Source: Megalonaias nervosa (Eukaryota > Mollusca > Bivalvia > Unionida > Unionidae). From it: 64,000 nucleotides of DNA. Of this stretch, positions 1-10,660 are shown piece after piece (the first letter of the stretch is position 1; each line of letters starts with the position of its first letter). Where the stretch lies: the NCBI GenBank assembly GCA_016617855.1, contig JAECUM010013009.1, positions 1 through 64,000 on the forward strand, read 5' to 3'. The position numbers were made by a program, and so were the translations under genes. The notes under the pieces are model-generated. The model did no database searches. It was given only the letters and a program-made list of their open reading frames with translations, and was not told the origin of the DNA.

Positions 1-2150
1 CTCTGTATGGAATTGAAGTAGCTTTTCCACCAGATGCAATGTATAGAAAGATAAAATTTGACAAGATTTATTTCTTAGAATACAGTGACTAAGATCTGTG
101 TAATATGTTCCATTTCGAAAGTCTTAGTCATTCAGAAGTTACTCTTCAAGACATGAAGCTTCTTTTCTTGAGTATGTAGAGACATAAAAGACGGATACCA
201 AAAGGAATTCTGAAGTTAGATAGGTAAAGGAAACGTTTTATTTACCAGAAAGCATAGTCTGGTATTAGCCCTTCGAAAAAAGTCACTGAATGGTTGGACG
301 GTGAACAAAAATGTATGCAATATTACATGTGGGCTGTGTTGGAATTATAAAATGCTAACTGTGTCAATTGCTAAGCTAACTTGATGTACAGAACTGAGTG
401 ATTCGATAATGTCACTATTCTCGTTTTTGGATACACAACATAGGTATATTTAAATTTAAAGAAAAAATAATTTTCACGTACAGTTATTTAGTCTGGATGC
501 ACAAGATGGGTACTTTGTAATATAAAAATGAATTTTCACGTACAGTGATTCAGTTTGGATACACAACAAAGGTATTTTTGAAATTAAAAAATAGACATTT
601 TCACATACAATGATTCAGTGTGGCTACACAAAATGGGTATTTTGTAATACAAAAAAGGAAATTTTCATATACAGTAATTCAGTCTGGATATACAACAAAA
701 GTGTTTTGTAATAAAAATGGAAATTTTCACATACAGTGATTCAGTCTGGATATACAACTTGGGTATTTTGTAATAAAAATGGAAATTTTCACATACACTT
801 ATTCAGTCTTAAGATACAACTTAGGTATTTTGTAATAAAAATGGAAATTTTCACATACATTTGTTCAGTCTGGATATACAACTTGGGTATTTGTTTAATA
901 CAAAATTAATTTTCACGCACAGTAATTCAGTCTGGTACACAATACAGGTATTTTTAAATACAAAAATAAATGTTTACGTACCATGGTTCAGTCTGGTATA
1001 TCTTGAAATAAAGAATGTATAAAGACCAATGTATATATGCAAACTTCCTGTAAACAAGTACATTTGTGTTTATGCATAGGAAATGAACACAAAGATCTCT
1101 GAAATAAATTTTCAGAAAGTATTCTAGACCGACGTGTCTTTTCGAATTTTAGTTTTCGCCACGATCTCAGGTAATGTGGACCATCGCCAAATGGACACAG
1201 GAATAAAATGTGTGAAACGTTGTTTTGCACAGTGAAGCCAAAGTGAAGACTGATTCGTAAAGATCAAAGTAGTTTCTTCATTATAAGTAAATCTGCAGAA
1301 TGCAACATGAATCACATTGAGATTATATGCAGAAAATTAAATTGTGAACTTGTACTCACACGCCTTCTGCGTTTTCATCATGGCTTCCGCATTGTTCTTA
1401 CTATTTCCAGTAAGATCATCCTGCTTGGGATGACATCAAATAACGCATGATAATCAGCTGTCCTTCGCAAGCTGCAGAATTACAGGAGTTCGTAGCAAGT
1501 TGTGATACAATGCTTGCAAATTTGTAAACCATGCAAATTCTCAGGTCATATGTATCCATAGACATTATCCATAAATGAAGGGACAATCTTGTTTACATCA
1601 AGTGATATGTAAGCGGGTCAAAATGTATAGATTGCGCGTGAAAATTCGAGATAGAACGAGAGTGAGTTTTGCATGAATGGTGTGTTGACTTCTGCGCATA
1701 TACAGGATTGTGAGATAAGAAAAGTAAAATAAGAAGGAACAGACATCCATGTCATTTGCATACTTGTTTATTATATCAATGTAACGTATGGGATTTTTTA
1801 AGAAAATGGTAATTGTATGACCATGTTTGTAAACTTATGTGATGTGACTTGATCACAGATTAAAAGGCAATTTGCAATGATATCCAAAATGAACAAAATG
1901 CACACCTATTACAGTAAATGTGATTCTAGGATTCTTCTAATTAAAAGAAACCTGTGCAACACATCGATTAGCGAACTTGTCACATTCTTTTAATAATGGT
2001 GTCAGTTGGATTCATTATTCATGTAAGTGAACAAATGAATACATTACTGTCTAAACAGACCGTTTCGCATGAATCCGAAGTATTTTGCGCAATGGCATAC
2101 TTTTCCTTTACATATTGAGCAAAAAGTTGAAGCTTCATTAACGCCAATTG
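1..2150 (+). repeat. R unit, copy in X (diverged)
   Basis: This stretch aligns patchily with about 15600-17760, 35500-37500, 26750-28900 and 7100-8900. Shared landmarks are the start GTAGCTTTTCCACC, GGACCATCGCCAAA (here 1178-1191), a CGCAAGCTGCAGAA block near 1466, and TTACAGTAAATGTGATT near 1911. No continuous protein-coding frame spans it. It is a dispersed or higher-order repeat unit of unknown class, perhaps the non-coding part of the retroelement whose RT fragments lie between the units. Confidence 0.7.
471..1010 (+). repeat. ~61 bp tandem minisatellite, about 8-9 units
   Basis: Units begin near 471, 531, 597, 661, 722, 782, 843, 908 and 968. Each carries a TTTTCAC(G/A)TACAGT core, then TTCAGTCTGGAT, ACAC/TACAACA and GGTATTTTGTAATA. 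Other R units have only one to three copies (for example about 27316-27440 and 16081-16115), so the expansion is private to this R unit. Confidence 0.9.
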
Positions 2151-3984
2151 TTTAGAAGAAACTTGTGCCTTAAACACTCGTGGGTAATACAAAATCTCAG
2201 AAAAATGTCACGGTGATCTAGTTTTGATGCATGAGAAGCTTTCATTCTGAAATGTACTATAAGTGTTAAGTTTGGTAACAATATGTAAAAGGTAATGAAA
2301 TTTGAGCCGAGATGTAATTGTAACCAAGTTTAATTAATTCCTCCAAAAGGAGCCACAGTGGCCCAGCTTTGGTACAAGATAAATGTTCATCCGAAGATGC
2401 ATGCAAAGTTCATGTTTTAATATTATGGGCTGAGATAGTACAGAATTTGCAGGATGTACACAAGTTTAAAACAAGAATGAATAAACCCTGGAAGGTACAT
2501 CACGCTGCCTTTGTTGTGCAACCAAAGTCCATCCCAAGATCTACTACCACTAGAACCTTGGTGGCAATACGTGATATGTTGGCATTATGGTATGCACACA
2601 ATTTGCAAATACCAACCTTGCAACTATGGTGGCAACGGCAAATGTCAAAAAGATTGTAAAGCGTGTGCACCATCTTTAAGTAATATTCACAATCCTGGAA
2701 AAGACGTCACAGTGACCAAGTGTTGCTGAGTGAAATACATTCATTCTAAGCTTAAGTCTGTTGTCCATAGGTGAAAAGTATTGGGATCAAAGCCAGCACA
2801 TAAGTGTAACCAATTTTTATTAAATAAGGGAAAAAAGGTCAAAGTGATTCAGTTTGGGTGCACAGCTATGAGTTATAGTCCAGACAGGTAAGAGAGACAC
2901 AATTCTTTTAGAAAGTTCAAATAAACCATGGAAAGTAGGTCACAGTTAGGCAGATTTGATATGTAACACACATCCAATGTAAATGAACTCCCGCGGATAG
3001 TTTGGTGAATATAGTTGAAAAGCATTGTAATTAGGACATGAAAATAACCTTTAATGAAGTTTTGATAATTTCTAAAACATGAGTCAAAGCAACCTATGCT
3101 ACACATGCTCTTCCAGAAATGTACTCACGGTGAAAGTTTGATGGCAATAGGTGAAAAAGTACTGACGTTATCGCAGACACAATATTTAACATAGTCCAAA
3201 TAAATCCTGGAAAGTTCACATATTCATTCCAAGATGCGTCCACACGGAATGTCTGATCTCAGTAGGTGTAGTAGTGTTAAGTGGTAGAGTTCCGACTTAA
3301 AGGATGGTTCTGAGGGTAGAATTAGCGTATTGATTACCAAGACATAGTGAAGAATTATTTTTATCGCATTCATTAACATAAAATTAGGGTTGAAGTCAAA
3401 ATGGTGTATTGTAAACACTGATGTAGCTTTCAAACTGCAAAGGTCCCACTGAAATATCCGGTACTTTAAAAGAGTTCAAAAACATAGGTTTACGCTTAAA
3501 ATCAATATAAATTTTAAACGTTATTTAAACACATATCAGTCACTCAAACAATTGTGGTTGAGACCTTTCAGAAATACCATCAGAAATTGTGTATAAAAGA
3601 CACCTTGTACAATGGACGATTGTGAACACGCAGCAGGGAGAAGAAAAAAAATCCCTAAAATTAAACAAGACAGACAAAAACAATGATACTCTACTTGATT
3701 CAACTTTGATCTTGAATTGACTTCTAATCATAAATAACAATGAAAAGATGAATTTTAAAATACAACAATTACAACAACAGCTTTTTCAGCCCGAAACCGG
3801 ACTGCAGAATCCATAACCATAGCTACCTCAATCAGTGCAACAACTTCCTGTTTCTTGAACAATAAATGCAACTTCAGCGCCCTTGGATGTACATGTGTTG
3901 CAAATAATGTTTATCTTGATATTTGTCAAACTGGTCACGTGATGATGAAAATCTGGGTTGCTAGTTTGTGTGCATTATGATTGC

Positions 3985-4045
3985 AGTAGGTCATGTGATT
4001 AAAGACATTAATCATGTGATTAAAGATATTAATCACGTGAAGAAA
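3985..4045 (+). repeat. 21 bp triple repeat
   Basis: Three near copies of CATGTGATTAAAGACATTAAT (last one CACGTGAAGAAAGACGG-like). The same array lies at 18610-18670 in A2. Because 21 is a multiple of three, it yields a short open frame with a repeated HVIKDIN peptide in both copies. The frame's survival reflects recent duplication rather than selection. Confidence 0.85.
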
Positions 4046-4899
4046 GACGGGTATTCATCATCCTTTTTCATCATTGGGAAAATATGGTCACACTCACGTA
4101 AGAAGGCAAGAAAAGAAATTAATGATCTATATATCCTGCTTTTCAAACATCTATTTAACAATGTCTACTAGTTAGCATAACACACCATATACAGTCAAAG
4201 CTTTCTTCTTCTTATTTTGACATATAACCTTTATATAAATTAGTAATAATTTTGAAACTATACCGAAAATGTCATGCAGAATGGTTTAGAAATGTTGAAA
4301 TTATAATCATTCAAATTTGTATCTTAAATATAGTGCCATTCAGTTGTGTTACATAAGTGTCCAACAAACTTTTACTTAATACCTCACACCTTACCCAGCG
4401 ACAAGATACGTCAAGGATCCTTAGATATCAGCAAATGTTCGAGTTTGAGTGAAAAAATAACGGTAGGTTAATTTTGAAGGTATTTTGAATAAATGATAGA
4501 ATATAGGCCACAACAACCCAGTTTTGGTGCACAACACACACATACACCATAAGATGCACCTTCGATGTAATTTTTTGGCAATAGGTGAAAATGTGCTCGT
4601 GTTAATCTCCAAAGTAGAGAACCAAATTTACTATTAAGAAAATCATGGAAAGAAGTAAACGTTAGTCAGTTTTGGTGTACAATACATATTCACTCTAACA
4701 CACAATCTTTGTAAATTTCATGTTAACAGGTGAAACATTATATCAGTAATGACCAGGAAAGAAGGAAAAATTAATTTAAAAGGAATTTTGAATAAATTCG
4801 GGAATGTAGGTCACAGCAACCAACTTTTTGTGATGGCCACATTCATCCTTAAATATAATGTTAATGTGATTTTGGTGACAATATATTGAAAGATATTTG

Positions 4900-5715
4900 T
4901 GTTATGTATATCTATATTGTCTGTTTAATTTTTGTCCATGATTTTAAATTGTAAGGGTCATTTTGTAAACAACATATTAGATAGCTAACGTTTGTCCATG
5001 ATTGTAGACTAAATCTTACAACAATATTTGTAAACATATTTACTTGGATCTGTGTTCAGCACATTGGTTTTCCCCTTGGAAATTCCTGGACTACCTAACG
5101 TTTGTCATGTTCTTTACTAAAATATCAGTAAAAGACCTGACCTTGTTTACAACTTCTAATGTTCTGGAAATTAACTTTTGACCCTCATCCTTTCCCTCTT
5201 ATTGTGTCTTTGATTTTTATATTAAGGTTGTTTATATCAGAATTATTACGTCCTATCTTAACATCTGCAGTGAATCCAGTCATTTAGTTATGTTCATTTA
5301 TTTTGAGAGGATTTATTTATTTAAACAATTCATTGTAATTAACAAGTGCTGATTGAAGGAGTGTACTAAATGATTATGTTAGGATTGTTGTGAATTCATT
5401 TAAAGACACCCTGGATTATAGAATTGTGACACATCAAGACCATAAGCACAGCGAAACATTCCAAACTATTGGTACATCAGCACATTAAAGAACGGAATTC
5501 ATTCGAAACATCTCTAAAACTCATTCGGAACACTCTAAACTTTTGTACTTGTGATAGAACTTTTAGGACTATTCAGGATTTATTTCACAATACTGTAAGT
5601 TATTTTTAAATTTTCACTTTGTATACTGTAGAAAATAAATTATTTGCTAAATTTTACAAAATTGTTGGTTTTCACTCTTTGCTGTTACTTAGTTTAAGAC
5701 CATATAATCGTAACA
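4900..5715 (+). mobile_element. Solo LTR-like element (family L), copy in A1
   Basis: This 816 bp segment begins TGTTATG and ends CGTAACA, giving TGTTA/TAACA inverted termini as in Ty3/gypsy-like LTRs. It shares its 5' ~100 bp and its 3' end (CTGTTACTTAGTTT...ACC...TCGTAACA) with 11105-12020. It interrupts a satellite unit: upstream ends ATATTTG and downstream resumes TTGGAATCAAAGCC, while an uninterrupted relative at about 2778 reads TATTGGGATCAAAGCC, so a short TTG direct repeat flanks it. No internal coding region or second LTR is visible. Strand is arbitrary. Confidence 0.65.
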
Positions 5716-5960
5716 TTGGAATCAAAGCCCGACAAGATGTGTCACAAACACTAATCGGTTTAGTATAATAGGTCATAGTAACTAAGTTTTAATGTGCTAT
5801 ACATGTCCATTCCAAGCAGTTTGACGTATATAAGTAAACATAGTTTAGGAGTTATAGCACATACAAGAGGATGCACATATGGAGGGATTGTCAAAATGAA
5901 TCATGTACGTCGTGCAAAGTAGCTAAGATTGTTTGAAGTATGTAAGATAAATAGTATTGT

Positions 5961-6264
5961 TATATATTTGTCAATAATAATGCTAAGGAAGGTTTATCCA
6001 AAGACGGTGGACACCTACATCAAGGTGAGTTGAACTGAATTCTTACATCTGCCTGGAAAAAGCTTGATCAAGGACTGATGAGTAAGGAAAAGCGAAACTT
6101 CAGTCAGTAAATATAATAGATTCTTACAAAATGTATTCATCCTTTTAAAGAGATTTAACATTATTGTGAATTCTTAATGTAACTAACTCAATCAAATAAT
6201 CCGACATTTTCTTCTTGGTTCCAGGAACGTCTGTTTTTTATGTCAGTGAGTGTATGCCATGCAT
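5961..6264 (+). other. Linker between satellite and minisatellite, no gene seen
   Basis: AT-rich sequence with relatives at about 20590-20890 (duplicate) and, diverged, at about 60180-60440 and 60780-61030 in D. Those share AATAATGCTAAGGAAGGTT, TCAAGGACTGA and CTTGGTTCCAGGAA segments. No coding frame is supported. Confidence 0.6.
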
Positions 6265-6980
6265 TGGATCTATGAAATGTGTTGCTGTCCCTGAAATGCA
6301 GACCCATGATACCATGTTATATTCAGGTCTTTGCTGTTTGTTTTTGGTGTGGCCTTGATCTGCAGGCCCATGATACCATGGCAGATCTGGGTCCTTCGTG
6401 TGCATTCTTGTGAAATGCGGTGTAGTGTTTGACCTGTAGTCCTATAATGTAATTGCAGATCTTGGTCGATAGTGTTGATTCTTGTGACATTCGTTTTGCT
6501 CTAGTGAAATTTGTTACAGACTTTGACACGCAGACTCATGATATATGGCTCATCTGGGTGTATACACTTTGTTCTCGTGAAATACGATGTAATCTTTGAC
6601 CTACAGACACAGAATGCCATGGCAGATATGGGGCTATGGCGTTCATGCTTGTGAAATGTAGTGTAGACTTTGACCTACAGGCACCGAATGCCATCGCAGA
6701 TCTGGGGGTATAGTGTTCATGCTTGTGAAGTGTAGTGTAGACTTTGACCTACAGATACAGAATGCCATTGCAGATCTGGGGCTATAGCGTTAAAGCTTGT
6801 GAAATGTGGTGTAATCTTTGAGTAAAGACACAGAGTGCCATGGCAGATTTGGGCTATAGCATTCATGCTTAAGACGTGGTGTAGACTTTGACCTACAGAC
6901 ACAGAATGTCATGGCAGATCTGGGGCTATAGCGTTCATACTTGTGAAATGTGGTGTTGACTTTGACACGCAGGCACTTAG
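6265..6980 (+). repeat. ~73 bp minisatellite, about nine to ten units
   Basis: Units have the form CTTGTGAAATGTGGTGTAG, ACTTTGACCTACAG, ACACAGAATGCCATGGCAGAT and CTGGGGCTATAGCGTTCATG. Clear unit starts lie near 6649, 6721, 6795, 6867 and 6939, and earlier units are more degenerate. The duplicate is at 20890-21612. A diverged short array of the same family is at 61365-61740. Confidence 0.9.
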
Positions 6981-6984
6981 TATG

Positions 6985-7130
6985 ATTGAATGATGAAAGT
7001 AATTTACAATGATGTGAAGACATGTGTTAGGTTCAATAGTTGTTTAATCAGTGTATTAGAATGCCCAGCTGGAGTGTGTCAAGGATGTATTTTTTGGGCC
7101 TCACCCATAAAAGACGTAGAAAAGCCAACC
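6985..7130 (+). pseudogene. Reverse transcriptase fragment (non-LTR retrotransposon)
   Basis: A plus-strand frame reads a segment resembling the RT region between motifs 3 and 4: KVIYNDVKTCVRF, then GVCQGCIF. This matches the common invertebrate non-LTR pattern IYxDVKxCVRx...GVRQGC. It continues toward 7130 (WASPIKDVEKPTTK) with no useful C-terminal match. The fragment directly follows the minisatellite and precedes an R unit, as other RT fragments do. The duplicate lies at about 21615-21760. Confidence 0.6.
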
Positions 7131-7291
7131 ACAAAAGGAAAATTCGTGGTATTTGTCCAGGACTGGAGTGATTCAATAATTCGACGAACTTTGTTTCGAT
7201 ATACACAACACGTGTTGGTGTCAATTTCAGCAAATGTGGAAATTCTTTCATGAGATTTGTTTTCGGAAAAATTAATTGTCGGGTTGAAATG

Positions 7292-7343
<52 letters not shown>
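7292..7343. repeat. (AT)n microsatellite
   Basis: Uninterrupted AT dinucleotide tract. The duplicate tract at about 21926-21991 is longer, so the tract changed length after duplication or differs between haplotypes. Confidence 0.95.
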
Positions 7344-7346
<3 letters not shown>

Positions 7347-7934
7347 CTGATACAGCAACGTATATTTGCGAAACTTCCGATAAAGCATTATATGTGTGTC
7401 CACATTGGGAATGAGCACAACGATATAAAAAATATATTAAAAATATGTTCAAAAAGACGAGTCAGTTCGAATATTGTTTTGGACACGATTTCACACCATA
7501 TGGACCATCGCCAAACGAGTAGTTGAAAACTTGATGTGGCCAATATTCTTTTACACGATGAAGCCAAATATGAAAATTACTTGTACAAATCGAAGTAATA
7601 TCTTCATTATAAATGCATTTGCCCAATGCAACATGTGACACAATGACCTCATATGCAGAAAAGTAAATTGTAAACTTGAACTCGCACACCGTCTGTGCAT
7701 TCTTCACGGCTTCTGTATTATTTGCACTTTTTCCAGAACGATCAGTTCGTGAGCGGTAACATCAACTCACTAACTATTATTGTCTCCCTTGCGAGCTGCA
7801 GAACCGCAACAGTTCATAGCAAGTAATGATTCAGTGCTTTCAAGTATGTAAATCATGCAAATTTCCAGGTAGTATGTGTCTATAGACATTATTCATGAAC
7901 GCAGGGGTAAACTTGCTCACATTGAGTGTTGTTT

Positions 7935-8105
7935 GGTTTGGTTTTGTGCTTTGTGACAGGTTATTTAATGTGTAAGCAATGGGAGTAAAGATTTTGCTCA
8001 AGTACACGTCACGGTGGCTGACCCAGGCTGGTTCGATGGGAGGAACCGCACCCTTTCGATCGTGAGTCTTGCATGCTAACGACTGAGCCACGGCGGCTCC
8101 TCGCC
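7935..8105 (-). mobile_element. tRNA-derived SINE (A1 copy)
   Basis: Read on the minus strand from about 8100, the sequence has an A-box-like TGGCTCAGTCGTTAGCATG, a degenerate B box around GGTGCGGTTCCTCCC, a conserved-type body with GTGTACTTGAGCAAAATC and TTTACTCCCATTGC, and an AACCAAACCAAAC tail. It is flanked by the direct repeat TGTTGTTT (7927-7934 and 8106-8113). Related R units lack the insertion at this point and read GACTGTTGTTTGCAAGC. This is strong evidence for a target-primed SINE insertion, not a tRNA gene. Confidence 0.75.
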
Positions 8106-9929
8106 TGTTGTTTTTGCAGTAGGATGAAAGTTGATACTTAGGACTGAGTCTTGCATCAGTGGGATGCTGACCTTTGGACATTTAAGTAATTGCAGAATCA
8201 ATGCTTTTGGGAATACTCAATTCTGAAATTCCTCATTTGGTTATTAGCATAGATATACAGTAATTGGATGATACTGTATACCAATTTAGATCATGTAACT
8301 CGAGACGGGAAACATTGTTCTTGCAGGGGTTTTCGGCATGACGATGATTAGACCTATAATAGATATAATTGTATATTCATTATTTAATTCGTCATAAAGT
8401 TGTTTTTTTATCGCGATGTCATTTATATGGATGTTTAAAAAATTAAAGCTTCATTGCCACCATTTGTATTGTAGAAAGTTGTGTATGAAATATTTGATAC
8501 TTCTGATAGGAATATATTTTGAGAGAATTTTTTTTGTATTCTAAAATATTTTTTATATTTGCATGTTCATGTTGTGTGTCTTAATTCCATTGCGAATATA
8601 ATGATTCCTCCTGTACATATTTCCCAATACCGTTGTACTTCATGTCTAGTTTTAAACACAAAACAAAAACTATCAGTAATTTTATGAACTTTTCAATGAA
8701 CAATGAAAATAAACAGTTTAAAACAAATAAAATTCAAAGTTGAATGTTGCAAATAATTATTGTGAATATGTCTAGCCTGAACCTTATTGATACTTTTGCC
8801 TCATGACCATTGAAACCTGCATGGACCGCCAAGCTGTACTACTGCAAAATGAACGCTTTCAAAGTGCATGGCCCGCCGAGTTATAGTCCTGCAAAATGAA
8901 CTCTTTCGAGTTACATAAATTAATTAAAGGTATTAATAACATTCATTCAAGACTACATTGTTTTGTTTGACAGGAGAGTTACAATACTAAGGAATAAGTG
9001 CATGTATTTTGGCTATATAATCCGAAGATCAGGGAAATATTAACATAAAACAGCTGAACTGTGTCACATAGAAGATTAAAACAGATAATCAGAGAGAACA
9101 ATATCACATATTTTGCATAAAACGTGTAAATTTGATTTGTCTAAAAATTAATATCTTGTGTTATTTTTTAACAATCTTTGAAACAATACAAGTATTTTTG
9201 AACTATTGTTTATAATTGTTTGGGTTTTACATTTAAAAGAAAATAATGCATATAATTTATTTTATATAGGGCCATTCTCATCATCTCTCCACCCCGAACC
9301 CGAAAACAATATTTATTTCCAAATCATTGGAATAATTATATGTGACGAATGACACAAACAAAAAAAATGAAAAAAAAAATGTTCACTAACATTTTAGTGA
9401 ACTAACTTTCTGCAGGACTTCATAATTTAAAAATTTGTATGTTTGGTCAGAATTTGGACACTTATCACTTTTGTATTTACAGGCGTATATTTAACTGATG
9501 AAATTCATCACATGCATATATGTTTTAATTTAGTGACAGTAAATTTTATTTTAATTCCTATAGTAGTATCTCTGTTAAACCGAATAACCTCTGTTTACAA
9601 ATTTAACCTTTACCCTAGTTAATTCAGTCTCGTTTCTGGTTTCATTCTTTTTGATATTTGTTGTATGCATGCCTGATGCTTTGTTTCTAACTGGCTTTTA
9701 ACATTCCCAATGATACCTATGTCGATAATAAAATAAGCAATTTATTCAAAGAGAAACGAAGACCATAAAATGCTGAACCAAATTTTAAGAGATGTAAAAA
9801 AAATTTTTTTTTCTTTCTAACTTTATTCTAGTGTTGATATGGCTATCCACAAGTAGTATTACCAATAAGACGGATGATGAATAAATGTCGGTCGCCTGAA
9901 AAGTTTCAATTTTACCGAACTATATATAA

Positions 9930-10460
9930 AATGCTATAAAAAATAAATATTGCGAAAATGAACACAAATAGAATCTCACACATACTGTATGCTCCAAAGG
10001 TAGCAGACACTTTTGGAACCTTGCTAAAAATCCAGGGACCAAAATACATATCAATATTACGATGGAGACGGGTAGGAATGCTTTTCATCTTTGTACAGTG
10101 TAGCAAGAGTTAGATAAATTTCAAGGCAATGTTGAATTAACTGTCCATCATGAAGTTTTGGATAGAATAATATTGGAATAAAATGTGAGGAATGCACTGT
10201 AGATTAAGAAGTGAAAAAGCAGAAGGATTGGTTTTATTTAAAGATTTCTTGAAATGCTCTTGTCACGTCATTAGTCCAATACTGACTGAAATATTGTTTC
10301 AGGAGTATAGTGTTTGTAAAATAAATTTAAAAGAAAAAGACTTTCAATGAGGTAGAAAGGAACATTTTGTACGATAAACGTACAAAGAACAACATCGGTA
10401 GCAAACGGTTAAAAATGATTAAAGCAATTTACGATGATCTGATTTATTAAGCTGCGATTT
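9930..10460 (+). pseudogene. Chimeric reverse transcriptase relic across the A1/B1 joint
   Basis: Up to 10295 the sequence translates, with stops, into the region before the RT core: FGTLLKIQGPK, then a KCSCHVISPILTEI-like stretch. In the intact order (A2 into C) it runs on to NKLFNAGYHPS. From 10296 the B1 sequence gives a later RT part (KDFQ..RKEH..., then a MIKAIYDDLI-like segment). About 250 bp of RT-equivalent sequence, together with the rest of C, is missing at the joint. It is a dead fusion of two relics. Confidence 0.6.
10291..10298. other. Deletion joint (loss of block C in copy 1)
   Basis: A1 reads GACTGAAATATT|GTTTCAGGAG. The left partner in A2 is GACTGAAATATTCAATAAG (24903-24921) and the right partner in B2 is CACAAATTTTGTTTCAGGAG (30986-31005). 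The two partners share only TT at the breakpoint, which suggests end joining with microhomology rather than long-homology recombination. Confidence 0.75.
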
Positions 10461-10660
10461 TGCTTAGAAAAAAACAAACAATAAAAGATTATTTATTTAA
10501 GAGAGAAAGAATTCGTGGTTTTTCCTCGTGTTGTTGTTTTTGTTAATAATGCTATTACAACTACAATAATAATAATTAAAAAAAATATTGTTATTCATAT
10601 TAATAGTAGTACCAGTATCAAAACACAGTCCATTCGATGCACTTAGAAACTTTAGAAATA
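10461..10660 (+). other. AT-rich linker with short AAT-type tract, no gene
   Basis: The linker contains TTGTTGTTTTTGTTAATAATGC and scattered AAT/ATT units. It is the position where other units carry an expanded AAT/ATT microsatellite after the RT fragment. A minus-strand open frame over 10497-10889, shared with B2, is hydrophobic and resembles no protein family known to me. Confidence 0.5.

Larger units (their letters stand above)
2160..5960 (+). repeat. Degenerate ~140-155 bp satellite array (interrupted by an LTR)
   Basis: Successive segments share a core of the form GTCACAGTGACCCAGTTTTGGTGCACAA, then CATTCATNCNAAGATGC, AAGTTTGGTGGCAATAGGTGAAAA and a variable A-rich stretch. Cores lie near 2357, 2501, 2843, 2946, 4508, 4660, 4812 and 5770. 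The spacing is about 145-155 bp where units are adjacent, with much divergence and unit loss. The same family recurs at 58600-60100. The array continues across the left duplication edge at 3643. Confidence 0.75.
7131..9930 (+). repeat. R unit plus R tail in A1
   Basis: The order of landmarks matches the other R units: AAATTAATTTTC/G-type start, a spot where an (AT)n tract replaces the 61 bp repeat, GGACCATCGCCAAA (7502-7515), GAGCTGCAGAACCGC near 7794, and GATGTCATTTATATGG near 8414. An R tail follows, shared with 17760-18268, 29000-29500 and 39005-39930. A SINE (7935-8105) and (AT)n (about 7292-7343) are private to this block. No gene is recognisable on either strand. Confidence 0.65.

Noticed and set aside
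3968..4171. A 67-residue frame conserved between A1 and A2
   Set aside because: Identity equals that of the surrounding non-coding duplicate DNA, so conservation reflects recent duplication. The frame contains a 21 bp tandem repeat and matches nothing known to me.
7048..7452. Open frame with long Tyr-Ile run
   Set aside because: The frame is created by the (AT)n microsatellite and differs in length between A1 and A2.
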